A stretch of 64,000 nucleotides of DNA from Ornithinimicrobium sediminis (GTDB taxonomy: Bacteria; Actinomycetota; Actinomycetes; Actinomycetales; Dermatophilaceae): assembly GCF_021272345.1 (NCBI RefSeq), contig NZ_JAJSDQ010000001.1, positions 1-64,000 of the forward strand. The letters are read 5' to 3'. Positions 16,506-27,355 of the stretch are shown here, piece after piece. The translations under genes were made by a program, and so were the position numbers. The notes under the pieces were generated by a model, which saw nothing but the letters and a program-made list of their open reading frames with translations, made no database searches and was not told the DNA's origin. Every line of letters begins with the position of its first letter. Positions within the stretch are counted from its first letter, which is position 1.

Positions 16506-17981
16506 CTACCGACGCAGCCAGCGGCGCAGCTGCTTCGCCGACACCTCGGCCCACACCTGCGTCGCCTCCGCGAGGTCCGCATCGCCACGGGCCTGCTCCC
16601 GTGCGTGCAGCCGTCCGTACGTGAACGCCTCCCGGGGCGTGGCCCTCTCGGCGAGCTCGAGGAGGTGCTCGCGCATCACGACACTGTCCTGGTGGCGGCC
16701 GAGCACCTCCTGAAGCCGCTCCATCGCCTCGGCGAACGCGACCGCCTCCTCGCCGAAGGTGTCCGAGAGCGCCTCGGCGGCATACCGCGCACGCTTGGCC
16801 GCCTTACGGGCCTCGTGCCACCGCTCCTGCCGCATCCGCGTCCGCACCTCGGCGTAGGCACGGCGCACCCGCTGCGGCAGCACGTCGTGGGCCGGACGGT
16901 CCGCGGCCTCGGTCCACCGCGGCTGCTGCACCAGACTGCCCAGTGCCTCGAGCAGCCGGCGGTAGCGCTCGGAGTCGAGGTCCAGCAGCAGCTGGTCGTG
17001 CGCCCGGTGGTAGGCCTCGTCCAGGTGCGCCACACCCTCCGCGACCTCCTCCCCGGCGGCCGCGCCCTGCTCGCGCAGCCGGTCACGCAGCACCTCGGCA
17101 TCCCGTGCCTCACCCAGCCCCCCCGCCAGCCATCGCAGCTCGTCGGCCACAGGCCTCACCTGACCCCGCTGCAGCACCGGGGCGAAGGTCCGCAGCGCAC
17201 TGCGCAGCCGCCGGCTGGCCACCCGCATGCGGTGCACGCTGTCGGGTCGGTCCAGCCGCACCAGCGGGTCGGCCGCCACCAGCCGCTCGACCTGCTCGGC
17301 CAGGTGGTGCACCACCACCTCCCCGGCCGCCGAGCCGGGGGTGAACGACGGGTGCGGCGCGGGCTGCGGGTCGCCCAGGGTGCGCGCCAGCTTGGACCGG
17401 CTGCTCGCATGCTCCAGACCACCGGCGAGCAGCTGCTCGTCGACCGCGGCCAGCAGGGCTCGGTCGCCCTCGACCAGCTCGACCTCGAGCTCGCGCCACT
17501 GCAGGTCCTGGGCAGGTGGCACCAGGCGACGCGCCGCCACCCGGTCGTCGGCGACCTCCGCGAGCACGACGCCGGCGCCGTCGACGAGCCGGCTGACGGT
17601 GCGCTCGGTCACGATCCGCGCGACCGGGCCCAGCTCCTGACCGCGGACCCGGGCGGCGACCAGCGACCTCAGGGCCGGCGGCACCCCGTCGGCCTCGTCG
17701 CCCAGCGGCAGCTGCACCTCCACGCGCGCGTCGTCGGCGCCGGGCAGCTTCAGGTGCCAGCCGGCGTCGGGTCCACCGGTGCGTCGGCGCAGCGTGGTCC
17801 GGGCGCTCAGCAGACCCAGGTCAGCGGTGTCGACGTAGGTCGCCTCCAGGTGCCGGCGCTCCCCCTCGAGCTCGAGCTCCACCCCGTCGAGGTGCCCCAC
17901 GGCCCGTGCGAGCACCGGCGCCAGTGCGGCCTCCGGCGCGACGGCATACGTCGTCTCCACCTCGTCGCTGACAGAAGCCAT
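16506..17981 (-). CDS. CYTH and CHAD domain protein
   Basis: Protein of 491 aa. Residues 1 to about 200 form a CYTH (triphosphate tunnel) domain, with RRRTGG and WHLKLPG strands and the late WRELEVELVEG motif. Residues about 210-491 form a CHAD helical domain with repeated His/Arg helices (SVHRMRVASRRLRSALRTF, later RKAAKRARYAAEAL), which bind polyphosphate. The EXEXK signature at the N-terminus reads EVETT here, so the catalytic lysine is missing. It may therefore bind rather than hydrolyse polyphosphate. It is convergent with the K+ channel, with only 10 nt between them. Confidence 0.9.
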   Translation of the reverse strand: MASVSDEVETTYAVAPEAALAPVLARAVGHLDGVELELEGERRHLEATYVDTADLGLLSARTTLRRRTGGPDAGWHLKLPGADDARVEVQLPLGDEADGVPPALRSLVAARVRGQELGPVARIVTERTVSRLVDGAGVVLAEVADDRVAARRLVPPAQDLQWRELEVELVEGDRALLAAVDEQLLAGGLEHASSRSKLARTLGDPQPAPHPSFTPGSAAGEVVVHHLAEQVERLVAADPLVRLDRPDSVHRMRVASRRLRSALRTFAPVLQRGQVRPVADELRWLAGGLGEARDAEVLRDRLREQGAAAGEEVAEGVAHLDEAYHRAHDQLLLDLDSERYRRLLEALGSLVQQPRWTEAADRPAHDVLPQRVRRAYAEVRTRMRQERWHEARKAAKRARYAAEALSDTFGEEAVAFAEAMERLQEVLGRHQDSVVMREHLLELAERATPREAFTYGRLHAREQARGDADLAEATQVWAEVSAKQLRRWLRR

Positions 17982-18058
17982 GCCCGAGGCTATCCCGCCC
18001 GGTATGCCGAGCCTGCCCTTGCTGGCGGACCGGCCCGCAGCGGAGTAGGACTGGTGGT

Positions 18059-19951
18059 GTGGGGCAGCTCCTCCGGCTCGGTCGTGCCTACCCCCTCGTG
18101 CCGCTGACGCTGGCGGTCGGGGCGGCGGCCGGGCTGCTGGTCGCCCTGGGTCTCGGTGACGCGGCCCGCTGGGGTGTCTCGGCCTACGCCCTGGTGACTG
18201 CGGCGGTGAAGACCCGGGAGATTGTGCGCGACCTGCGCCGCGGCCGCTACGGCATCGACGTCCTGGCGGTCACCGCCCTCGCGGCCACCGTGGCGGTCGG
18301 GGAGCACTGGGCCGCGCTCGTCGTGTGTCTCATGCTCGCCACCGGCGAGGCTCTCGACGACTACGCCGTGGGCCGTGCCGAACGTGAGCTCGCCGCCCTG
18401 CTGGCCCGCTCTCCGCAGACCGCGCACCGCGTCGCTGCGGACGGGACGCTGCAGCAGGTGCCGGTGGAGGAGGTCGAGGTGGGCGACGAGCTCCTGGTCA
18501 GGCCCGGTGAGGTCGTGCCCACCGACGGCGACCTGGTCTCGGCCGAGGGGAGCTTCGACGAGTCCTCCCTCACCGGGGAGCCGCTGCCCGTGGAGCGCGT
18601 GCGCGGCCAGTCCGTGCTGTCCGGGTCGGTCGCCGGCCCGGAGGTCGTGCACCTGAGGGCCACCGCGACCGCGGCGGACTCGCAGTACCAGCGGATCGTG
18701 GACCTCGTGCGCTCGGCCGGGGAGTCGCGGGCGCCCTTCGTGCGGCTGGCCGACCGCGTCGCGCTGCCGTTCACCCTCCTCTCGCTGGCCGTCGCCGCCC
18801 TCGCCTGGGGGCTGAGCGGTGACCCGACCCGCTTCGCGGAGGTGCTGGTGGTCGCCACCCCCTGCCCGCTCATCATCGCCGCGCCGGTAGCCTTCATGGC
18901 CGGCATGTCCCGCGCGGCCAGGCACGGCGTCATCGTCAAGGACGGCGGCACGCTGGAGCAGCTCGCCCGCGCCCGGACCGCTGCCTTCGACAAGACCGGC
19001 ACGCTCACCCACGGCCGGCCCCAGGTGGCGGCGGTGCACGCCACCGGAGGGCTGACCGACGAGCAGCTGCTCACCTACGCCGCTGCCGTCGAGCAGAGCT
19101 CGGTGCACCCGCTCGCCGCGGCCGTCGTCGCCGCGGCCCGCGAGCGAGGGCTCCCCCTGCTCCCGGCGACCGACGCAAGGGAGTCGACGGCACACGGCGT
19201 CGTGGCGACGGTGCAGGGCCGCGGGGTCGCCGTGGGCAAGCACCGGTTCGTCGCCGGGCTGTGCTCCACGACGCCGGGGGTGACGCCGCCCCTGGAGCCC
19301 GGCCAGAGTGCCGTGCACGTCGCTGTGGACAGCGAGTATGCCGGGCTGGTGGCGCTCGCCGACCAGGTGCGCGAGGAGACCGCGGCCACGCTCACCGCGC
19401 TGCGCCGTGCCGGGGTGCGCACCACCATGATGCTGACGGGTGACGCGGAGCCGACCGCCTGGGCGATCGCCCGGCAGGTCGGCATCGACGACGTCCGGGC
19501 CGGCCTGCTGCCCGAGGACAAGGTCGCCGCCGTGGCCTCCGCGCCGGAGCGCCCGGTGCTCATGGTGGGTGACGGGGTCAACGACGCCCCGGTGCTCGCC
19601 GTGGCTGACGTGGGCGTCGCCATGGGCGCTCGTGGCTCGACCGCAGCCGGCGAGTCGGCCGACGTCGTCGTCATGCTCGACGACCTGCAGCGTGTCGCCC
19701 TGGCCGTGCAGATCGGCCGGCGCACGCTCACCGTGGCGTGGCAGGCGATCGGCCTGGGCGTCGGCCTCTCGCTGGCGCTGATGGTGGTCGCCGCCCTGGG
19801 ACACCTGCCCGCGGTCGCCGGGGCCTGGATGCAGGAGGTCGTCGACCTGGCCTGCATCGGCTGGGCGCTCCTGGCGACCCAGCCCGGCGCCATCGAGCGG
19901 CAGGAGCCCGCACCCACTCCCTCAGCGCGCACCCAGCGGCTTCCCGCATGA
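18059..19951 (+). CDS. heavy-metal P1B-type ATPase with TPC motif
   Basis: Protein of 630 aa. Actuator TGEPLPVE lies near 171, the metal-site helix motif TPCPLI near 266, the phosphorylation site DKTGTLTHG near 311 and the hinge MVGDGVNDAP near 502. There is no N-terminal HMA or His-rich domain and no C-terminal hemerythrin; the protein begins directly with membrane helices. CPC marks Cu, Zn and Cd pumps and SPC marks Co pumps. TPC occurs in a less studied Ni/Fe-type group, so the transported ion is uncertain. The start is GTG 18059. The stop is 1 nt before the next gene's GTG. Confidence 0.9.
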   Translation: MGQLLRLGRAYPLVPLTLAVGAAAGLLVALGLGDAARWGVSAYALVTAAVKTREIVRDLRRGRYGIDVLAVTALAATVAVGEHWAALVVCLMLATGEALDDYAVGRAERELAALLARSPQTAHRVAADGTLQQVPVEEVEVGDELLVRPGEVVPTDGDLVSAEGSFDESSLTGEPLPVERVRGQSVLSGSVAGPEVVHLRATATAADSQYQRIVDLVRSAGESRAPFVRLADRVALPFTLLSLAVAALAWGLSGDPTRFAEVLVVATPCPLIIAAPVAFMAGMSRAARHGVIVKDGGTLEQLARARTAAFDKTGTLTHGRPQVAAVHATGGLTDEQLLTYAAAVEQSSVHPLAAAVVAAARERGLPLLPATDARESTAHGVVATVQGRGVAVGKHRFVAGLCSTTPGVTPPLEPGQSAVHVAVDSEYAGLVALADQVREETAATLTALRRAGVRTTMMLTGDAEPTAWAIARQVGIDDVRAGLLPEDKVAAVASAPERPVLMVGDGVNDAPVLAVADVGVAMGARGSTAAGESADVVVMLDDLQRVALAVQIGRRTLTVAWQAIGLGVGLSLALMVVAALGHLPAVAGAWMQEVVDLACIGWALLATQPGAIERQEPAPTPSARTQRLPA

Positions 19952-19952
19952 T

Positions 19953-20744
19953 GTGAACGTGTACTACCCCGACCCGCCCCCGCGGCGCCGGTCCGGCTCG
20001 GCCGTGTCCGGTGTGCTCATGACGATGCTCGTCGTGGGCACGGTGCTGGGGCTCGTCGTGGCCACCCACCCGGGCTACGAGGCCGGGACCATCCGTGCCC
20101 TGGTGGCCGACGTCGTCTCCGGCGACGCGTGGCGCACCGAGGACCCGTGGAGCGAGCAGGTGCCGGTCTCCGGTGCACCGCTGGAGGCGAACGGCAGCGG
20201 GGACTACACCTTCGCCATGACCCAGCCCGGCAGTGACGAGCCGGTGGGCTACGACCCGTGCACCGTGGTGGAGGTCGTCGTCAACCCCGAGGGAGCCCCC
20301 GACGGCTACGCCGAGATGGTGGACGTCGCCGTGCAGCGCACCGCCGAGGCCACCGGGCTCGACCTGCGTCTGGTCGGTGAGACCGACGACCGCGACTTCC
20401 TCGAGCGGCAGGCCGGCGACCCGGTCCTCATCGGGTGGGCGGACGAGGAGGAGGTGCCTGCCCTGGCCGGCGAGACGGTCGGCATCGGTGGCAGCTCCGC
20501 GCTGGAGCGAGCCGGGGTGCGCCACTACGTCACGGGCACGGTCGTGCTCGACGTGGACGTGCCCCGGGCCGGCCGCAGCGGCGTGGTGGCCCAGACCGTC
20601 CTGGTGCACGAGTTCGCCCATCTGGTCGGCCTGGGACACGTGGACTCACCTACCGAGCTGATGCACCCCAGCCCGGTGACCACCGCATACGGTCCGGGCG
20701 ACCTGGCAGGCCTGGCAGCACTGGGCTCCGTGCCCTGCCGCTGA
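19953..20744 (+). CDS. membrane-anchored metzincin-like metalloprotease
   Basis: Protein of 263 aa. A short Pro/Arg-rich cytoplasmic tail is followed by one signal-anchor helix (VLMTMLVVGTVLGLVVAT, about 21-38) and an extracytoplasmic domain. HEFAHLVGLGH near residue 219 matches HExxHxxGxxH, giving three zinc ligands and the catalytic Glu, and ELMHPSP provides a Met-turn. The translation start is GTG 19953, so it is tightly coupled to the P-type ATPase gene. Related matrixin-like proteins are secreted peptidases; no substrate can be inferred. Confidence 0.82.
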   Translation: MNVYYPDPPPRRRSGSAVSGVLMTMLVVGTVLGLVVATHPGYEAGTIRALVADVVSGDAWRTEDPWSEQVPVSGAPLEANGSGDYTFAMTQPGSDEPVGYDPCTVVEVVVNPEGAPDGYAEMVDVAVQRTAEATGLDLRLVGETDDRDFLERQAGDPVLIGWADEEEVPALAGETVGIGGSSALERAGVRHYVTGTVVLDVDVPRAGRSGVVAQTVLVHEFAHLVGLGHVDSPTELMHPSPVTTAYGPGDLAGLAALGSVPCR

Positions 20745-20951
20745 GCGTGCGAGTCACGACTCGCTCCGGCGGACGGCTCGCTCAGGAGGGGAGCACACCA
20801 CCCCGGTGCACTACAGCGGGCTGCCTTCGTGCCCAGGTCCGGGTTGCTGGGGTGGGTGACCAGGACGATCGGCTCGCGACGCGCCTTCACCTCCTGCAGA
20901 CGTTCGACGCTGCCGAGGCGGCCGTCGACCACGGCGGGCCATGTGTAGCGC
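20745..20951. other. non-coding gap with short hairpin; possible coding remnant
   Basis: Contains a small GCGAGT-CACG-ACTCGC hairpin (20749-20764) that may end the metalloprotease transcript. The minus strand keeps an open stretch of about 60 codons (about 20775-20950) with coding-like composition but no start or recognisable domain. It may be the end of a deleted gene next to the frameshifted amidohydrolase. Confidence 0.4.
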
Positions 20952-22453
20952 TCAGCTGTCGAGCCATCCCTCGCGACGCAGCTGGTCCCAGATCTGCTGG
21001 GCTACACGACCGCCTTCACGGACGACCCGCCGTTCGTCGGCCACCTGCAGCGCGCCGTCGTAGAGCTGCCAGCTCCCGTCGGTCATGACAGCTCGAGCAT
21101 GCAGCCCGTTCGCGTAGAGGAGGTTGACCAGCGGGTCGGGCGGCATGGCTCCCGACCCCGCGAGGAAGCCACTGACATCGACGCTGACCAGGTCGGCCTT
21201 CGCGCCTACCTCGATCCGCCCCAGGTCCTTCCGGCCCAGACCGTCGGCCGCAACCTGGGTGGCGCCGAGGACGGCGTCATGGATGGTGGGACTCTGGCTC
21301 GGCACAGCCCCACGTGAGCTGATAGCGCCATGTCGAGCCTGACCCTTGATGACCGCGAGCTTGAGGCACTCCAGGTAGTCGTTGGTGTGCGTGTCGATGC
21401 CGATGTTGACGGCGACACCAGCCGCCAGCATCTCTGGGTAGGGCTGCAGGCCGCCGTTGGCTCCGCCGGCGAGGGGACAGGTGGCATAGGTGTAGGACCG
21501 CTGAGCCAGGAGTGGGGGGTCGAGTTCCAGATCCGCTCCCGACATGTGGGCTCCGAACACCGGCACGTCGAACATGCCGAGGGAGTCGACCCATGCCACC
21601 GGCCGCTGCCCCCAGCGTCGTTGCACGGTCGCAGCCTCTCCGGCGCCCTGTGCCAGGTGCAGGTGGATCCCGTTGCCGAGCTCCCGGGCCACGTCGATGA
21701 TCGCCGTCATGGTCTCGGGTGTGTGGGTGTCTGTCGCATGCGGCGCGATCATCGGACGCATCCGATCCTCGAAGCTCCCGTTCCATCTGAGACCGAACTG
21801 TCGTTCTGCCTCGATCTCTTCCAGCGTCTGCGGGATGGATGCCTCGAAGGCTGCCTCGTCGACCACCGGCCAGAAGCCGAAGAGCCGTGGCACGCCAGGG
21901 ATCATGCCGCCGGGTAACCACGAGAACCCCAGGGGCCGGCCACGCGCACGTAGGACTCGGCCTGGCGTCGGCTGAGGGCCATCTCCACCTGGGTCGTGCA
22001 TCCGGAGCGGATCAGCTCGGCGAGGTTGTAGGCCGTCAGCGCGTCCAGGTCGTCGTCGCTCAGCTCCTCGGCGATCTCGAGTGGGCGCACGTAGCTGCGT
22101 GAGCCCTCGAAGATGCCCCGCGTACTCGAGCCACCTGCCACGTGCGTGTGGCCGCTGATGAAACCGGGCATGAGCAACTGGTCACGCATCTGCAGGCGAG
22201 GCCCTCCACCGCGTAGCGCACCTTCGCTCACCTCGACGATACGGTCACCTGACACGCGGATCGAGGGGTTCCGCAGAAGTCGCTGGCGGCTTCCGTCGGG
22301 CACCAGCGCGGCTCCCGGCTCGAGGACGAGCTCCTTGGCTTTGGGCGGTCGCGCCGCGCGTGGAGCATCGGCGCGTGCTGAGGCCGCCGCGCTGGTGAGG
22401 CCTACGGCCCCCATGCCTGCGAGGACACTACGTCGGGACAGTGCTGGATCCAT
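20952..22453 (-). pseudogene. Tat-exported amidohydrolase, frameshifted
   Basis: From ATG 22453 (AGGAGG SD) the N-terminal frame gives a twin-arginine signal (SRRSVLAGMG) and an amidohydrolase start with the HxH metal motif GFISGHTH, but it stops at 21902. The rest continues in another frame from about 21914 to 20952, with FGAHMSG, IGIDTHTND and a typical C-terminal KADLVSVDV. Adding one base to the CCC run at 21912-21914 (GGG on the plus strand) joins the frames into 501 codons across YPGGMIPGVP. It therefore carries a 1-nt deletion or sequence error. The intact enzyme would be a TRZ/ATZ-like deaminase or hydrolase. It sits downstream of the hydantoinase genes. Confidence 0.82.
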
Positions 22454-22499
22454 GTCGGAACCTCCTGGTGAAGGGCGGTGGTGGCGCGCCCACTGAGCA

Positions 22500-22523
22500 C
22501 GCACGCGCCGGCTGGCGCGTGCG
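22500..22523 (-). terminator. 10-bp hairpin between hydrolase and amidohydrolase genes
   Basis: CGCACGCGCC (22500-22509) pairs with 22514-22523 around GGCT. It lies 30 nt past the stop of the cysteine hydrolase and before the amidohydrolase's SD. It could attenuate read-through into the broken gene. Confidence 0.55.
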
Positions 22524-22552
22524 CAGATCGTTCACGGGAGGTCACGGAGGGG

Positions 22553-23188
22553 TCATCGCTGTTCTGAGGACACGGAGGCGATGTAGTCGAGGGCGGTCGC
22601 GAGGTCGACCACCTCGGCGTACTTCGCCTGGAGGTCGTAGAGGGATGCGCTGCGCACGGCGGGGTCACGGTCCAACGACGCCTCGCGCACCACGACCGGG
22701 ACGAAGCCGTGCTGGAGCGCGTCGACGGCCGTCGCCCGCACACACCCGCTGGTGCTGGTGCCGACGATGACGACGGTGTCGACCCGCTGGGCCTGCAGCA
22801 TCGAGGCCAGGGAGGTGCCGAAGAAGCTGCTGGCGTACTGCTTCACGATCACCGCCTCGTGGGGCCTCGGCGCGACGGCCGGCATGAGCTCACCCAACGG
22901 GCTGTCCCCGACCAGGTGACGCAGGGCGGGCACCTTCTGCAGGAAGATGCCGCCGTCCAGCCCGTCCTCGCCGTAGCGCACCTTGGTGTGCACGACGGGG
23001 ATGCCGGCCCCCCGGGCCGCCGCGAGCACCTCGGCCGCCTCGGTCAGGCCCTGCTCCGACGGCAGGCACAGGGGACTTGCCTGGTCGAAGTAGGCCCGCA
23101 TGAGGTCGACCACGAGCAGCGCCGGACGCGGCCCCGGGGTCAGGGTCCCCGCGAAGCCGTCGTCGAAGGCGCGCTCGAGCCGGGTCAC
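22553..23188 (-). CDS. isochorismatase-family amidase, N-carbamoylsarcosine amidase-like
   Basis: Cysteine hydrolase of 211 aa. The catalytic triad is visible as Asp28 (LLVVDLMRAYF), Lys116 (VIVKQYASSFFGT) and nucleophile Cys149 (GTSTSGCVRATAVDAL). The last motif is characteristic of N-carbamoylsarcosine amidases and their relatives, which release CO2 and NH3 from N-carbamoyl compounds. Its ATG overlaps the hyuB stop (ATGA, 23185-23188), so it is translated with HyuA/HyuB. Together they could open a hydantoin-type ring and then cleave the carbamoyl product. Other isochorismatase-like substrates cannot be excluded. Confidence 0.85.
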   Translation of the reverse strand: MTRLERAFDDGFAGTLTPGPRPALLVVDLMRAYFDQASPLCLPSEQGLTEAAEVLAAARGAGIPVVHTKVRYGEDGLDGGIFLQKVPALRHLVGDSPLGELMPAVAPRPHEAVIVKQYASSFFGTSLASMLQAQRVDTVVIVGTSTSGCVRATAVDALQHGFVPVVVREASLDRDPAVRSASLYDLQAKYAEVVDLATALDYIASVSSEQR

Positions 23189-25059
23189 AGTGCTCGCGGC
23201 GGGGTCGGGGGCTTCAGGCCGGTCTCCTCCTCGGCCCGGTCCAGGATGGTCTGCAGGTCGGGGCCCTTGTCGAACAGCGGCAGCTCGTCGCCTCCGCGGG
23301 CCGTGCGCAGCTCGGAGCGGAGCTGGTCGGTGGCCTCCCTGTCGAGCGCACCCGCCTCGCTGCAGACCACGCCGTAGCGCCGGGCGCCGGTGTAGCTGAC
23401 GAGCCCTCTGCGGACCTCGAGGGCAACGGTCTCGGGGTCCCGCTCGAGAGGGTCACCCCACCCGCCACCACCCCAGGTGACGAAGTGGAGCACGTCGTCC
23501 TTGCCTACCTCGACGTCGTGGACCTTGCTCGGCAGCACCTCGGTCGTGCCGTCGGCCCGGTCGATCCACTTGCGGCCGCGAGCCCCCGGCTCCCCGCCGC
23601 GCACACCCCAGGGGTAGGTGAGCCAGCGGTCGTCGTGGATCGCGATCGTGCCCGGCTCCAGGAAGCGGTAGGACACGTCGACGCCGTTGCCGCCGCGGTG
23701 CAGCCCCGCGCCACCGGTGTCGGTGACGGTCTCCCAGCGGTCGACCCGCAGGGGGTAGTAGGACTCGAGGTACTCACAGGGGATGTTGACGAACGAAGGC
23801 CACAGCGAGTGCCCGTCGGGGCCGTCCCCCACGGGGCGGCCGGGGATGCCACCGAAGCCGATCGAGTAGAGCTGGAACCACTCCCCCTTGCGGTCGCCCT
23901 CGCCGTAGTTGCCGGAGTACATGAAGTGCGGCGACGAGGAGAAGCCGGCGCCGTTGAGCAGGTCGGGGTTGGACTGGCCCAGCAGGCCGCCGAAGAGGTC
24001 GAAGAGCCGGCCGATCCCGTGGTTGCGGCCGTTGAGCGCGGCCGGGTAGCGGGGCTTCCAGAACGAGTCCTCGGGGATCTCGACGTCGACCAGGGGGTAG
24101 TAGCCGTCGTTCCAGAGGATCTGCGGGTCGGCCACCGTGATCATGTAGATGCCGAAGAACATCCGGATGAGGTTCTCGTTGATGTAGTAGTTGACCGGGC
24201 CCTCGGCCTGCGGGCTCGACCCGGTGAGGTCGATGAGCACCTTGTCGCCCGTGCGGGTGATCGTCATCTTCAGCTCGAACGGACCGTGCCCGCGCCCGTC
24301 GTCGTCGATGTAGTCGGTGAACGACAGCGGCTTGCCCTCCTCGAACACCAGGGCCAGCAGGGTCTTCATCGCGCGGTAGTTGCGGTCGAGCAGCGCGTCC
24401 AGGGCGGAGGTGTAGGTGTCGACGCCGAACCGGGCGCACATCTCCTGCACCCGGCGGGACGCGGTGCGGCACGCGGCGACGATGCCGTTGAGGTCGGCGC
24501 GGTTCCAGTCGGGCTTGCGGACCTGGTTGAGGATGATGCGCAGGGCGTCGTCGTCGAGCACGCCCTTCTTGTAGAGCTTGAAGGGCGGGATGACCACGCC
24601 CTCCTCGAAGATCGTGCGCGCGTCGGTGGGCATCGAGGCCGGGGTCTTGCCGCCGACGTCGGACATGTGCCCGAACTGGGAGGCCCAGCCCACGATCCGG
24701 CCCTCGAAGTAGATCGGCATCACGACCAGCCAGTCGTTGGCGTGGCTGATGGCGGCGCCGCACGAGTAGGGGTCTGACGTCATCAGGACGTCGCCCTCCT
24801 CGATCGTGCCGTCGAAGTTGTCCAGGAAGTCGGGGATCGACAGGCCGAACTGCCCGACGACCATCTTGCCCTCGGGGTCACCGATGAGAGGGAACTCGTC
24901 GTGCTGCTCCCGGATGCCCGGCGACAGCGCCGTGCGGAACAGCACCTCGTCCATCTCGTAGCGGGCGCTGCGCAGGCCGTTCTCGATCAGGTCGAGGGTG
25001 ACGACGTCCACGTCCACCGGCTGCAGCGGCTCCGTGGTGGTCTGGATCAGCTGTGCCAT
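23185..25059 (-). CDS. hyuB: hydantoinase B/oxoprolinase family protein
   Basis: Protein of 624 aa matching the HyuB half of ATP-dependent N-methylhydantoinase, 5-oxoprolinase or acetone-carboxylase-like enzymes. Diagnostic stretches are the opening DVVTLDLIENGLRSARYEM, the VLMTSDPYSCGAAISHAND metal region and the Gly-rich GGAGLHRGGNG segment. The length is usual for the family. It starts 3 nt after hyuA and overlaps the downstream amidase gene, forming one operon. It should form the heteromer that opens a cyclic amide at the cost of ATP; the natural substrate is not fixed by sequence. Confidence 0.92.
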   Translation of the reverse strand: MAQLIQTTTEPLQPVDVDVVTLDLIENGLRSARYEMDEVLFRTALSPGIREQHDEFPLIGDPEGKMVVGQFGLSIPDFLDNFDGTIEEGDVLMTSDPYSCGAAISHANDWLVVMPIYFEGRIVGWASQFGHMSDVGGKTPASMPTDARTIFEEGVVIPPFKLYKKGVLDDDALRIILNQVRKPDWNRADLNGIVAACRTASRRVQEMCARFGVDTYTSALDALLDRNYRAMKTLLALVFEEGKPLSFTDYIDDDGRGHGPFELKMTITRTGDKVLIDLTGSSPQAEGPVNYYINENLIRMFFGIYMITVADPQILWNDGYYPLVDVEIPEDSFWKPRYPAALNGRNHGIGRLFDLFGGLLGQSNPDLLNGAGFSSSPHFMYSGNYGEGDRKGEWFQLYSIGFGGIPGRPVGDGPDGHSLWPSFVNIPCEYLESYYPLRVDRWETVTDTGGAGLHRGGNGVDVSYRFLEPGTIAIHDDRWLTYPWGVRGGEPGARGRKWIDRADGTTEVLPSKVHDVEVGKDDVLHFVTWGGGGWGDPLERDPETVALEVRRGLVSYTGARRYGVVCSEAGALDREATDQLRSELRTARGGDELPLFDKGPDLQTILDRAEEETGLKPPTPPRAL

Positions 25060-25062
25060 GTC

Positions 25063-27141
<2,079 letters not shown>

Positions 27142-27194
27142 GGGGTCCTCCTCAGGGGGCAGTGCGGTCGTCCTCGACCCGTTCACTGCCGATC

Positions 27195-27224
27195 ACGCTA
27201 GGGACGCGCCGTCGAGCGCGTCAA
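27195..27224 (-). promoter_or_regulatory. predicted hyuA promoter
   Basis: On the minus strand, TTGACG (27224-27219) and TAGCGT (27200-27195) are spaced by 18 nt, a sigma-70-like pair ending 53 nt before the hyuA ATG. A TTGCATGCAA operator lies 4 nt upstream of the -35. Confidence 0.55.
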
Positions 27225-27228
27225 GGGT

Positions 27229-27238
27229 TTGCATGCAA
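27229..27238. promoter_or_regulatory. GntR-type operator O1 (TTGCATGCAA)
   Basis: Perfect 10-bp palindrome immediately upstream of the hyuA -35. It is identical to a second copy 62 bp away. FadR-subfamily GntR regulators commonly bind such short palindromes, and one is encoded at the end of the divergent transcript. Confidence 0.7.
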
Positions 27239-27290
27239 TTGGTCCAGAAATCTTTGTCAGGGCTTGTCCCAGCGGCCTCGATCTGCCAGA

Positions 27291-27300
27291 TTGCATGCAA
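27291..27300. promoter_or_regulatory. GntR-type operator O2 (TTGCATGCAA)
   Basis: Second identical palindrome, centre to centre 62 bp (about six helical turns) from O1. It lies 55 nt before the CoA-transferase start, where it would overlap the -10 of a weak right-facing promoter (TTGTCC at 27264-27269). The spacing suits looping or joint control of both divergent operons. Confidence 0.7.
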
Positions 27301-27355
27301 CAACGCCCGAGCGCTGCTGCCTGGGCGCCGTCCGCAACCACCCAGGAGGCCGACC

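Noticed and set aside
20525-20932. 135-codon minus-strand gene
   Set aside because: Most of it overlaps the metalloprotease gene antisense; only the last part is intergenic and shows no domain.
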